In this document: positions 51,548 through 63,312 of the stretch, piece by piece
Numbering within the stretch: position 1 is the stretch's first letter
How the letters are laid out: every line of letters begins with the position of its first letter
NCBI RefSeq assembly: GCF_029227915.1
Contig: NC_079886.1
Span: forward strand, 4,836,001-4,900,000
DNA: 64,000 nt
Direction of reading: 5' to 3'
DNA from: Hydractinia symbiolongicarpus
Lineage: Eukaryota > Cnidaria > Hydrozoa > Anthoathecata > Hydractiniidae
Made by a program: the position numbers and the translations under genes
The notes under the pieces: generated by a model
What the model was told of the DNA's origin: nothing
Database searches by the model: none
Seen by the model: only the letters and a program-made list of their open reading frames with translations

Positions 51548-51875
51548 TTAATTGAACTGACTTTCGACTTTGAAATTATAAATGTGATAAAAGAGACAAT
51601 TGGACTGCAAGAGATAACATTCTCCTTAATTTGACATGATTGCTGGCATTCAGCGATTTCACCGGGCGCTGTGATAGCGCTTCATTTAAAAATTTAGATA
51701 AATAAGTCATTTTTTGATGTGGGACCAATCTTAGCCGATAGCGCGCGTTAAGAAATACAGAAAGTTTCAAAAGCTACATTTCATGGACTTTCTAACGGTT
51801 TAAGTCCGTTTGAGTTACAACGGTTGCGTCACATATTGGTACCAACATTTATTTAGCCATATTTTTCTAATATGA

Positions 51876-54110
51876 CTAGTTTGCATCGCTTTTTACAGTG
51901 AAACAATTGACTGTGGGACTTAATTGAACTGATTTTGGACTTTCACATTATAAATGTGATAAATGAGACAATTGGACTTCAAGAAATAACATTCTCCTTA
52001 ATTTGACATGATTGCTGGAATTCAACGATTACACCGGGCGCTGTGATAGCGCTTCACTTAAAAATTTAGATAAATAAGTCATTTTTTGATGTGGGATTAA
52101 TCTTAGCCGTTAGCGCGCGCTGAAGAAATAGAGAAAGTTTCAAAAGCTACATTTCATGGACTTTCAAACGGTTTAAGTGCGTTTGAGTTACAACGGTTGC
52201 ATCACATTTTGGTACCAACATGTATTTAGCGATATGTTTCTGATATTACTAGGTTGCATCGCTATTAACAGTAAAACGATTGACTGTGGGACTTAATTTA
52301 ACTGATTATAGACTTTGACCTTATAAATGTCATCAATGAGACAATTGCACTCCAAGAAATAACATTCTTCTTAATTTGACCTGATTGGTGGAACTCAGCG
52401 ATTACACTGGGCACTGTGGTAGCACTTCATTTAAAAAATTTTAGATAAATCAGTTATTTTGTACTGTGGGACAAATCTTAGCCGTTAGCACGTACTGAAG
52501 AAATAGAGACAGTTTCAAAAACTACATTTCATTGACTTTCTAGCGGTATCAGTCCCTTTGAGTTACAACGATTGCGTCACATATTCCTTTCAACATGTAT
52601 TTAACGCTATGTTTCTGATATTACTTGGTTGCATTGCTTTACACTGTGAAACGATTGAATGTGTCACTTAATTGAACTGATTTTAGATTTTGACCTTATA
52701 AATGTCATCAATGAGACAACTGGACCCAACAAATAACGTTCTGCTTATTTTGAAGTGATTGTTGAAACTCAGCATATACACTGGGCGCTGTGGTAGTGCT
52801 CTATTTAAAATTTAGATAAACATGTCATTTTGTACTGTGGGACTAATCCTAGCAGTTAGCACGCGCTGGAGAAAGAGAGACAGTTTCAGAAGCTACATTT
52901 CATTGACTTTCTAACAGTATCAGTCCGTTTGAGTTACAACGGTTGTGTCACATATTCGTACCAACATGTAATTAGCGATAAGTTTCTCATATTACCAGGT
53001 TGGATCGCTTTTAACAGTGAGCGATTGACTGTCGGCCTTAATTGTAGTGATTTTGGATTTTGAACTTATGAATGTGATAAATCAGAGAATTGGACTCCAA
53101 GAAATAACATTCTTCTTAATTTGACATGATTGCTTGAACTCAACGATTACACTGGCAGCTGTGACAGCGCTTTATAAAAAATGTAGATAAATTAGTTTTT
53201 TGTACTGTGGGACAAATCTTAGCCGTTAGCACGTACTGAGGAAATAGAGACAGTTTCAAAAACTACATTTCATTGACTTTCTAACGGTATCAGTCCGTTT
53301 GAGTTACAACAGTTGCGACACATATTGGTAACAACATGAATTTAGCGATATGTTTCTGATATTACTAGGTTGCATCGCTATAACCAGTAAAACGATTGAT
53401 TGTGGGACTTAATTAAACTGATTTTAGACTTTGACCTTGCAAATGTATTCAATAAGAAAATTGGACTCCAAGAAATAACATTCTTCTTAATTTGACCTGA
53501 TTGGTTGAACTCAGCGATTACACTGGGCACTGTGGTTGCACTGCATTTAAAAATTTAGATAAATCAGTTATTTTGTACTGTGGGACAAATCTTAGCCGTT
53601 AGCACGTACTGAGGAAATAGAGACAGTTTCAAAAACTACATTTCATTGACTTTCTAACGGTATCAGTCCGTTTGAGTTACAACAGTTGCGACACATATTG
53701 GTAACAACATGAATTTAGCGATATGTTTCTGATATTACTAGGTTGCATCGCTATAACTAGTAAAACGATTGATTGTGGGACTTAATTAAACTGATTTTAG
53801 ACTTTGACCTTGCAAATGTATTCAATAAGAAAATTGGACTCCAAGAAATAACATTCTTCCTAATTTGACCTGATTGGTCGAACTCAGCGATTACACTGGG
53901 CACTGTGGTTGCACTTCATTTAAAAATTTAGATAAATCAGTTATTTTGTACTGTGGGACAAATCTCAGCCGTTAGCACGTACTGAAGAAATAGAGACAGT
54001 TTCAAAAACTACATTTCATTGACTTTCTAACGGTATCAGTCCGTTTGAGTTACAACGGTTGCATCACATTTTGGTACCAACATGTATTTAGCGATATGTT
54101 TCTGATATTA
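51876..54110 (+). repeat. Second 2,235-bp hexamer HOR (C plus A block), copy 1
   Basis: Starts at CTAGTTTGCA in a C-type monomer, turns into A-type at about 52,180, and stays A-type to 54,110. Repeated at 54,111-56,345. Anchors 2,235 bp apart: TTCAACGATT at 52,021 and 54,256, GTTTAAGTGC at 52,171 and 54,406, TGTCGGCCTT at 53,030 and 55,265. It is unrelated in monomer order to the hexamer at 15.8-22.5 kb, although the length is the same. Confidence 0.88.
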
Positions 54111-54112
54111 CT
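52180..54112 (+). repeat. A-type block displaced into the B/C array
   Basis: The monomers here match the far left of the window. CTGATTGGTG at 52,381 and TGTCGGCCTT at 53,030 correspond to 4,921 and 5,570 (offset 47,460), and AGTTGCGACA at 53,311 corresponds to 2,132 (offset 51,179, also given by TGTCGGCCTT at 1,851). B/C sequence lies on both sides. Both switches are in register with the monomer phase. A second copy is at about 54,415-56,347. Confidence 0.85.
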
Positions 54113-56345
54113 AGTTTGCATCCCTTTTTACAGTGAAACGATTGACTGTGGGACTTAATTGAGATGATTTTGGACTTTCACATTATAAATGTGATAAATG
54201 AGACAATTGGACTTCAAGAAATAACATTCTCCTTAATTTGACATGATTGCTGGAATTCAACGATTACACCGGGCGCTGTGATAGCGCTTCACTTAAAAAT
54301 TTAGATAAATAAGTCATTTTTTGATGTGGGATTAATCTTAGCCGTTAGCGCGCGCTGAAGAAATAGAGAAAGTTTCAAAAGCTACATTTCATGGACTTTC
54401 TAACGGTTTAAGTGCGTTTGAGTTACAACGGTTGCATCACATTTTGGTACCAACATGTATTTAGCGATATGTTTCTGATATTACTAGGTTGCATCGCTAT
54501 TAACAGTAAAACGATTGACTGTGGGACTTAATTTAACTGATTATAGACTTTGACCTTATAAATGCCATCAATGAGACAATTGCACTCCAAGAAATAACAT
54601 TCTTCTTAATTTGACCTGATTGGTGGAACTCAGCGATTACACTGGGCACTGTGGTAGCACTTCATTTAAAAAAATTTAGATAAATCAGTTATTTTGTACT
54701 GTGGGACAAACCTTAGCCGTTAGCACGTACTGAAGAAATAGAGACAGTTTCAAAAACTACATTTCATTGACTTTCTAGCGGTATCAGTCCCTTTGAGTTA
54801 CAACGATTGCGTCACATATTCCTTTCACCATGTATTTAACGCTATGTTTCTGATATTACTTGGTTGCATTGCTTTACACTGTGAAACGATTGAATGTGTC
54901 ACTTAATTGAACTGATTTTAGATTTTGACCTTATAAATGTCATCAATGAGACAACTGGACCCAACAAATAACGTTCTGCTTATTTTGAAGTGATTGTTGA
55001 AACTCAGCATATACACTGGGCGCTGTGGTAGTGCTCTATTTAAAATTTAGATAAACATGTCATTTTGTACTGTGGGACTAATCCTAGCAGTTAGCACGCG
55101 CTGGAGAAAGAGAGACAGTTTCAGAAGCTACATTTCATTGACTTTCTAACAGTATCAGTCCGTTTGAGTTACAACGGTTGTGTCACATATTCGTACCAAC
55201 ATGTATTTAGCGATAAGTTTCTCATATTACCAGGTTGGATCGCTTTTAACAGTGAGCGATTGACTGTCGGCCTTAATTGTAGTGATTTTGGATTTTGAAC
55301 TTATGAATGTGATAAATCAGAGAATTGGACTCCAAGAAATAACATTCTTCTTAATTTGACATGATTGCTTGAACTCAACGATTACACTGGCAGCTGTGAC
55401 AGCGCTTTATAAAAAATGTAGATAAATTGGTTTTTTGTACTGTGGGACAAATCTTAGCCGTTAGCACGTACTGAGGAAATAGAGACAGTTTCAAAAACTA
55501 CATTTCATTGACTTTCTAACGGTATCAGTCCGTTTGAGTTACAACAGTTGCGACACATATTGGTAACAACATGAATTTAGCGATATGTTTCTGATATTAC
55601 TAGGTTGCATCGCTATAACCAGTAAAACGATTGATTGTGGGACTTAATTAAACTGATTTTAGACTTTGACCTTGCAAATGTATTCAATAAGAAAATTGGA
55701 CTCCAAGAAATAACATTCTTCTTAATTTGACCTGATTGGTTGAACTCAGCGATTACACTGGGCACTGTGGTTGCACTGCATTTAAAAATTTAGATAAATC
55801 AGTTATTTTGTACTGTGGGACAAATCTTAGCCGTTAGCACGTACTGAGGAAATAGAGACAGTTTCAAAAACTACATTTCATTGACTTTCTAACGGTATCA
55901 GTCCGTTTGAGTTACAACAGTTGCGACACATATTGGTAACAACATGAATTTAGCGATATGTTTCTGATATTACTAGGTTGCATCGCTATAACTAGTAAAA
56001 CGATTGATTGTGGGACTTAATTAAACTGATTTTAGACTTTGACCTTGCAAATGTATTCAATAAGAAAATTGGACTCCAAGAAATAACATTCTTCTTAATT
56101 TGACCTGATTGGTCGAACTCAGCGATTACACTGGGCACTGTGGTTGCACTTCATTTAAAAATTTAGATAAATCAGTTATTTTGTACTGTGGGACAAATCT
56201 CAGCCGTTAGCACGTACTGAAGAAATAGAGACAGTTTCAAAAACTACATTTCATTGACTTTCTAACGGTATCAGTCCGTTTGAGTTACAACGGTTGCATC
56301 ACATTTTGGTACCAACATGTATTTAGCGATATGTTTCTGATATTA
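54111..56345 (+). repeat. Second 2,235-bp hexamer HOR (C plus A block), copy 2
   Basis: Begins at the A-to-C switch (TATTACTAG then TTTGCATC) and ends at the same switch at 56,346, after which the B/C array resumes. A few single-base differences from copy 1 were noticed, for example ATGCCATCAATG versus ATGTCATCAATG and TTTCACCATG versus TTTCAACATG. Confidence 0.88.
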
Positions 56346-59300
56346 CTAGTTTGCATCGCTTTTTACAGTGAAACGATTGACTGTGGGACTTAATTGAACT
56401 GATTTTGGACTTTCACATTATAAATGTGATAAATGAGACAAATGGACTTCAAGAAATAACATTCTCCTTAATTTGACATGATTGCTGGAATTCAGCGATT
56501 TCACTGGGCTCTGTGATAGCGCTTCATTTAAAAGTTTAGATAAATCAGTCATTTTTTGATGTGGGACCAATCTTAGCCGTTAGTGCGCGCTGAAGAAAGA
56601 GAGAAAGTTTCAAAAGCTACATTTCATTGACTTTCTAACGGTATCAGTCCGTTTGAGTTACAACGGTTGCGTCACATATTGGTACCAACATGTATTTAGC
56701 GATATTTTTCTAATATTACAATGTTGCATCGCTTTTAGCAGTGAAACGATTGTTTGTGGGACTTAATTGAACTGACTTTCGACTTTGAAATTATAAATGT
56801 GATAAAAGAGACAATTGGACTCCAAGAGATAACATTCTCCTTAATTTGACATGATTGCTGGAATTCAGCGATTTCACCGGGCGCTGTGATAGCGCTTCAT
56901 TTAAAAATTTAGATAAATAAGTCATTTTTTGATGTGGGACCAATTTTAGCCGTTAGCGCGCGCTGAAGAAATAGAGAATGTTTCAAAAGCTTTATTTCAT
57001 GGACTTTCTAACGGTTTCAGTCCGTTTGAGTTACAACGGTTGCGTCACATATTGGTACCAACATTTATTAAGCGATATTTTGCTAATATTACTAGTTTGC
57101 ATCGCTTTTTACAGTGAAACGATTGACTGTGGGACTTAATTGAACTGATTTTGGACTTTCACATTATAAATGTGATAAATGAGACAAATGGACTTCAAGA
57201 AATAACATTCTCCTCAATTTGACATGACTGCTGGAATTCAACGATTGCACTGGGTGCTGTAATAGCGCTTCATTTAAAAATTTAGATAAATAAGTCATTT
57301 TTTGATGTGGGACCAATCCTAGCCGTTAGCGTGCGCCAAAGAAATGGAGACACTTTTAAAAACTACATTTCATTTCCTTTCTAACGGTGCCAGTCCGTTT
57401 TAGTTGCAATGCTTGGTTCACATATTCGTACCAACATGTATTTTGCGATATTTTTCTGATTCAAGTAGGTTGCATCGCTTTTAGCAGTGAAACGATTGAC
57501 TGTGGGACTTAATTGAACTGAATTTCGACTTTGAAATTATAAATGTGATAAAAGAGATAATTGGACTCCAAGAGATAACATTCTCCTTAATTTGACACGA
57601 TTGCTGGAATTCAGCGATTTCACCGGGCGCTGTGATAGCGCTTCATTTAAAAATTTAAATAAATAAGTCTTTTTTTGATGTGGGACCAATCTTAGCCGTT
57701 AGCGCGCGCTGAAGAAATAGAGAAAGTTTCAAAAGCTACATTTCATGGACTTTCTAACGCCTTCAGTCCGTTTGAGTTACAACGGTAGCGTCACATATTG
57801 GTACCAACATGTATTTAGCGATATTTTTGTAATATTACTATATTGCATCGCTTTTAGCAGTGAAACGATTGAATGTGGGACTTAATTGAACTGACTTTCG
57901 ACTTTGAAATTATAAATGTGATAAAAGAGGCAATTGGACTCCAAGAGATAACATTCTCCTTAATTTGACATGATTGCTGGAATTCAGCGATTTCACCGGG
58001 CGCTGTGATAGCGCTTCATTTAAAAATTTAGATAAATAATTCATTTTGTGATGTGGGACCAATCTTAGCCATTAGCGCGCGCTGAAGAAATAGAGAAAGT
58101 TTCAAAAGCTACATTTCATGGACTTTCTAACGGTATCAGTCCGTTTGAGTTACAACGGTTGCGTCACATATTGGTACCAACATGTATTTAGCGATATTTT
58201 TCTAATATTACTATGTTGCATCGCTTTTAGCAGTGAAACGATTGACTGTGGGACTTAATTGAACTGACTTTCGACTTTTAAATTATAAATGTGATAAAAG
58301 AGACAATTGGACTCCAAGAGATAACATTCTCCTTAATTTGACATGATTGCTGGAATTCAGCGATTTCACCTGGAGCTGTGATAGCACTTCATTTAAAAAT
58401 TTAGATAAATAAGTCATTTTTTGATGTGGGACAAATCTTAGCCGTTAGTGCGCGCTGAAGAAATAGAGAAAGTTTCAAAAGCTACATTTCATTGACTTTC
58501 TAACGATATCAGTCCGTTTGAGTTACAACGGTTGCGTCACATATTGGTGCCAACATGTATTTAGCGATATTTTTCTAATATTACTATATTGCATCGCTTT
58601 TAGCAGTGAAACGACTGACTGTGGGACTTAATTGAACTGACTTCCGACTTTGAAATTATAAATGTGATAAAAGAGACAATTGGACTCCAAGAGATAACAT
58701 TCTCCTTAATTTGACATGATTGCTGGAATTCAGCGATTTCACGGGGCGCTGTGATAGCGCTTCATTTAAAAATTTAGGTAAATAAGTCATTTTGTGATGA
58801 GGGACCAATCTTAGCCGTTAGCGCGCACTGAAGAAATAGAGAAAGTTTCAAAAGCTACATTTCATGGACTTTCTAACGGTTTCAGTCCGTTTGAGTTACA
58901 ACGGTTGCGTCACATATTGGTACCAACATTTATTTAGCGGTATTTTTCTAATATTACTAGTTTGCATCGCTCTTTACAGTGAAACGATTGACTGTGGGAC
59001 TTAATTGAACTGATTTTGGACTTTCACATTATAAATGTGATAAATGAGACAATTGGACTTCAAGAAATAACATTCTCCTTAATTTGACATGATTGCTGGA
59101 ATTCAACGATTACACTGGGTGCTGTGATAGGTCTTCATTTAAAAAATTAGATAAATAAGTCATTTTTTGATGTGGGACCAATCCTAGCCGTTAGCGTGCG
59201 CCAAAGAAATGGAGACAGTTTTAAAAACTACATTTCATTGTCTTTCTAACAGCATCAGTCCGTTTGTGTTACAACGGTTGTGTAACATATTGGTGCAAAC

Positions 59301-60269
59301 ATGTATTTAGCGATATTTTTCTAATGTTACTATGTTGCATCGCTTTTAGCAGTGAAACGATTGACTGTGGGACTTAATTGAACTGACTTTTGACTTTGAC
59401 ATTATAAATGCGATAAAAGAGACAATTGGACTGCAAGAGATAACATTCTCCTTAAATTGACATGATTGCTGGAATTCAGCGATTTCACTGGGCTCTGTGA
59501 TAGCGCTTCATTTAAAAGTTTAGATAAATAAGTCATTTTTTGATGTGGGACCAATCTTAGTCGTTAGTGCGCGCTGAAGAAATAGAGAAAGTTTCAAAAG
59601 CTACATTTCATTGACTTTAAAACGGTATCAGTCCGTTTGAGTTACAACGGTTGCGTCACATATTGGTGCCAACATGTATTTAGCGATATTTCTCTGATAT
59701 TACTAGGTTGAATCGCTTTTAACAATGGAACGATTGACTGTGGGACTTAATTGGACTGATTATGGACTGTGACCTTGTAAATGTGATAAAAGGACAATTG
59801 GACTCCAAGAAATAACATTCTTCTTAAATTGGTATGATTGCCGGAACTCAGCGATTACATTGGGCGCTGTGGCATCGCTTCATTTGAAAATGTAGGTAAA
59901 TAAGTCATTTTTTACTGTGGGACCAATCCTAGTCGTTATCGCGCACTGAAGAAATAGAGACAGTTTCAAAAACTACATTTCATTGACTTTCTAACGGTAT
60001 CAGCCCGTTTGAGTTACAATGGTTGCGTCACATATTGGTAACAACATGTATTTAGCCATATTTTTCTAATATTACTAGTTTGCATCGCTTTTTACAGTGA
60101 AACGATTGACAGTGGGACTTAATTGAACTGATTTTGGACTTTCACATTATAAATGTGATAAATGAGACAATTGGACTTCAAGAAATAACATTCTCCTTAA
60201 TTTGACATGATTGCTGGAATTGAACGATTACACTGGGTGCTGTGATAGCGCTTCATTTAAAAATTTAGA
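56346..60269 (+). repeat. Mixed B/C subarray with a D monomer
   Basis: Mainly B and C monomers with scattered private changes, including a diverged one near 57,375-57,475 (AACGGTGCCAGTCCG, GCAATGCTTGGTTCACAT, TGATTCAAGTAGG), and a D monomer at about 59.74-60.1 kb. I saw no strong tandem duplication inside this stretch and no non-satellite sequence. Confidence 0.75.
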
Positions 60270-61236
60270 TAAATAAGTCATTTTTTGATGTTGGACCAAT
60301 CCTAGCCGTTAGCGTGCGCCAAAGAAATGGAGACAGTTTCAAAAACTACATTTAATTGACTTTTTAACGGTATCAGTTCGCTGGAGTTACAACGGTTGGG
60401 TCACATTTTCGTACCAACATCTACTTAACGATATTTTTCTGATATTACTAGGTTGAATCGCTTTTAACAACGGAACGATTGACTGTGGGACTTAATTGAA
60501 CTGACTTTCGACTTTGAAATTATAAATGTGATAAAAGAGACAATTGGACTCCGAGAGATAACATTCTCCTTAATTTGACATGATTGCTGGAATTTAGCGA
60601 TTTCACCGGGCGCTGTGATAGCGCTTCATTTAAAAATTTAGATAAATAAGTCATTTTTCATGTGGGACCAATCGCGCTGAAGAAATAGAGAAAGTTTCAA
60701 AAGCTACATTTTATTGACTTTCTAACGGTATCAGTCCGTTTGAGTTACAACGGTTGCGTCACATATTGGTGCCAACATGTATTTAGCGATATTTTTCTAA
60801 TATTGCTATATTGCATCGCTTTTAGCAGTGAATCGATTGACTGTGGGACTTAATTGAACTGACTTTCGACTTTGAAATTATAAATGTGATAAAAGAGACA
60901 ATTGGACTACAAGAGATAACATTCTCCTTAATTTGACATTATTGCTGGAATTCAGCGATTTCACCAGGCGCTGTGATAGCGCTTCATTTAAAAATTTAGA
61001 TAAATAAGTCATTTTTTGATGTGGGACCAATTTTAGCCGTTAGCGCGCGCTGAAGAAATAGAGAAAGTTTCAAAAGCTACATTTCCTGGACTTTCTAACG
61101 GTTTAAGTCCGTTTGAGTTACAATGGTTGCGTCACATATTGGTACCAACATTTATTTAGCCATATTTTTCTAATATGACTAGTTTGCATCGCTTTTTACA
61201 GTGAAACGATTGACTGTGGGACTTAATTGAACTGAC
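60270..61236 (+). repeat. Copy 1 of a 967-bp segment repeated at +1,476 bp
   Basis: This matches 61,746-62,712. Anchors: TTGATGTTGG at 60,285 and 61,761, CGCTGGAGTT at 60,379 and 61,855, and the 14-bp deletion junction at 60,671 and 62,147. The offset is four monomers minus the 14-15 bp deletion. The right edge is where GACTTTCG here becomes GATTTTGG in copy 2. Confidence 0.82.
60492..60849 (+). repeat. 358-bp monomer with 14-bp deletion
   Basis: Same deletion (junction string at 60,671), here in a B-type monomer rather than a C-type one. It also has TACATTTTATTGAC and is duplicated 1,476 bp downstream. Confidence 0.9.
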
Positions 61237-61745
61237 TTTCGACTTTGAAATTATAAATGTGTTAAAAGAGACAATTGGACTGCAAGAGATAACATTCTCC
61301 TTAATTTGACATGATTGCTGGAATTCAGCGATTTCACCAAGCGCTGTGATAGCGCTTCATTTAATAATTTAGATAAATAAGTCATTTTGTGATGTGGGAC
61401 CAATCTTAGCCGTTAGCGCGCGCTGCAGAAATAGAGAAAGTTTCAAAAGCTGCATTTCATGGACTTTTTAACGGTATCACTTCGCTGGAGTTACAACGGT
61501 TGGGTCACATTTTCGTACCAACATCTATTTAGCGATATTTCTCTGATATTACTAGGTTGAATCGCTTTTAAAAATGGAACGATTGACTGTGGGACTTAAT
61601 TGGACTGATTATGGACTGTGACCTTGTAAATGTGATAAAAGGACAATTGGACTCCAAGAAATAACATTCTTCTTAAATTGGCATGATTGCCGGAACTCAG
61701 CGATTACATTGGGCGCTGTGGCATCGCTTCATTTGAAAATGTAGG

Positions 61746-62712
61746 TAAATAAGTCATTTTTTGATGTTGGACCAATCCTAGCCGTTAGCGTGCGCCAAAG
61801 AAATGGAGACAGTTTCAAAAACTACATTTAATTGACTTTTTAACGGTATCAGTTCGCTGGAGTTACAACGGTTGGGTCACATTTTCGTACCAACATCTAC
61901 TTAACGATATTTTTCTGATATTACTAGGTTGAATCGCTTTTAACAATGGAACGATTGACTGTGGGACTTAATTGAACTGACTTTCGACTTTGAAATTATA
62001 AATGTGATAAAAGAGACAATTGGACTCCGAGAGATAACATTCTCCTTAATTTGACATGATTGCTGGAATTCAGCGATTTCACCGGGCGCTGTGATAGCGC
62101 TTCATTTAAAAATTTAGATAAATAAGTCATTTTTCATGTGGGACCAATCGCGCTGAAGAAATAGAGAAAGTTTCAAAAGCTACATTTTATTGACTTTCTA
62201 ACGGTATCAGTCCGTTTGAGTTACAACGGTTGCGTCACATATTGGTGCCAACATGTATTTAGCGATATTTTTCTAATATTGCTATATTGCATCGCTTTTA
62301 GCAGTGAATCGATTGACTGTGGGACTTAATTGAACTGACTTTCGACTTTGAAATTATAAATGTGATAAAAGAGACAATTGGACTACAAGAGATAACATTC
62401 TCCTTAATTTGACATTATTGCTGGAATTCAGCGATTTCACCAGGCGCTGTGATAGCGCTTCATTTAAAAATTTAGATAAATAAGTCATTTTTTGATGTGG
62501 GACCAATTTTAGCCGTTAGCGCGCGCTGAAGAAATAGAGAAAGTTTCAAAAGCTACATTTCCTGGACTTTCTAACGGTTTAAGTCCGTTTGAGTTACAAC
62601 GGTTGCGTCACATATTGGTACCAACATTTATTTAGCCATATTTTTCTAATATGACTAGTTTGCATCGCTTTTTACAGTGAAACGATTGACTGTGGGACTT
62701 AATTGAACTGAT
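61746..62712 (+). repeat. Copy 2 of the 967-bp segment
   Basis: Partner of 60,270-61,236. The junction to its left is a hybrid monomer: D-type up to GTAGGTAAATAAGTC, then TTGATGTTGGACC of the duplicated unit. Confidence 0.82.
61968..62325 (+). repeat. 358-bp monomer with 14-bp deletion
   Basis: Counterpart of 60,492-60,849 at +1,476 bp (junction string at 62,147). Confidence 0.9.
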
Positions 62713-63057
62713 TTTGGACTTTCACATTATAAATGTGATAAATGAGACAATTGGACTTCAAAAAATAACATTCTCCTTAATTTGACTTGATTGCTGGAAT
62801 TCAACGATTAGACTGGGTGCTGTGATAGCGCTTTATTTAAAAATTTAGATAAATAAGTCATTTTTCATGTGGGACCAATCGCGCTGAAGAAATAGAGAAA
62901 GTTTTAAAAGCTACATTTCATTGACTTTCTAACGGTATCAGTCCGTTTGAGTTACAAATGGTTGCGTCACATATTGGTGCCAACATGTATTTAGCGATAT
63001 TTTTCTAATATTACTATATTGCATCGCTTTTAGCAGTGAAACGATTGACTGTGGGAC
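62699..63057 (+). repeat. 359-bp monomer with 14-bp deletion
   Basis: Same 14-bp deletion (junction string at 62,878) in a C-type monomer, with one extra base in GTTACAAATGGTTGCG. Confidence 0.9.
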
Positions 63058-63312
63058 TTAATTGAACTGACTTTCGACTTTGAAATTATAAATGTGATAA
63101 AAGAGACAATTGGACTGCAAGAGATAACATTCTCCTTAATTTGACATGATTGCTGGAATTCAGCGATTTCACCGGGCGCTGTGATAGCGCTTCATTTAAA
63201 AATTTAGATAAATAAGTCATTTTTTGATGTGGGACCAATCTTAGCCGTTAGCGCGCGTTAAGAAATACAGAAAGTTTCAAAAGCTACATTTCATGGACTT
63301 TCTAACGGTTTA

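Larger units (their letters stand above)
41932..51790 (+). repeat. Alternating B/C dimer subarray with nested duplications
   Basis: Monomers mostly alternate between B (GACTTTCGACTTTGAAATTA, GTGATAAAAGAG, CAGCGATTTCACCGGGCGCT) and C (GATTTTGGACTTTCACATTA, GTGATAAATGAG, CAACGATTACACTGGGTGCT), giving a dimer of about 745 bp. Two C monomers are adjacent at about 43.4-44.1 kb and 48.6-49.3 kb, and two B monomers at about 47.85-48.6 kb. On top of this sit a 1,491-bp tetramer and a large duplication offset by 5,188 and 3,697 bp. Confidence 0.88.
47672..51790 (+). repeat. Second copy of a ~4-5 kb B/C block, rearranged
   Basis: From 48,130 to about 50,670 this repeats 42,942-45,480 at an offset of 5,188 (AAAAGGTACA at 43,257 and 48,445, AACAATTGAC at 44,121 and 49,309). 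From there to about 51,790 it repeats 46,980-48,090 at an offset of 3,697 (46,292 and 49,989; 47,672 and 51,369). The change of offset equals one 1,491-bp tetramer, so this copy has one tetramer fewer. At its left end 47,672-48,120 repeats 42,111-42,560 at an offset of 5,561, one monomer (373 bp) more. Confidence 0.8.

Noticed and set aside
51576-51770. Minus-strand open frame of 64 codons in a B-type monomer
   Set aside because: It exists only because of two private substitutions in this copy (TGGCATTCAGCG and GCCGATAGCG). Sister monomers do not keep it open and no domain is recognisable.
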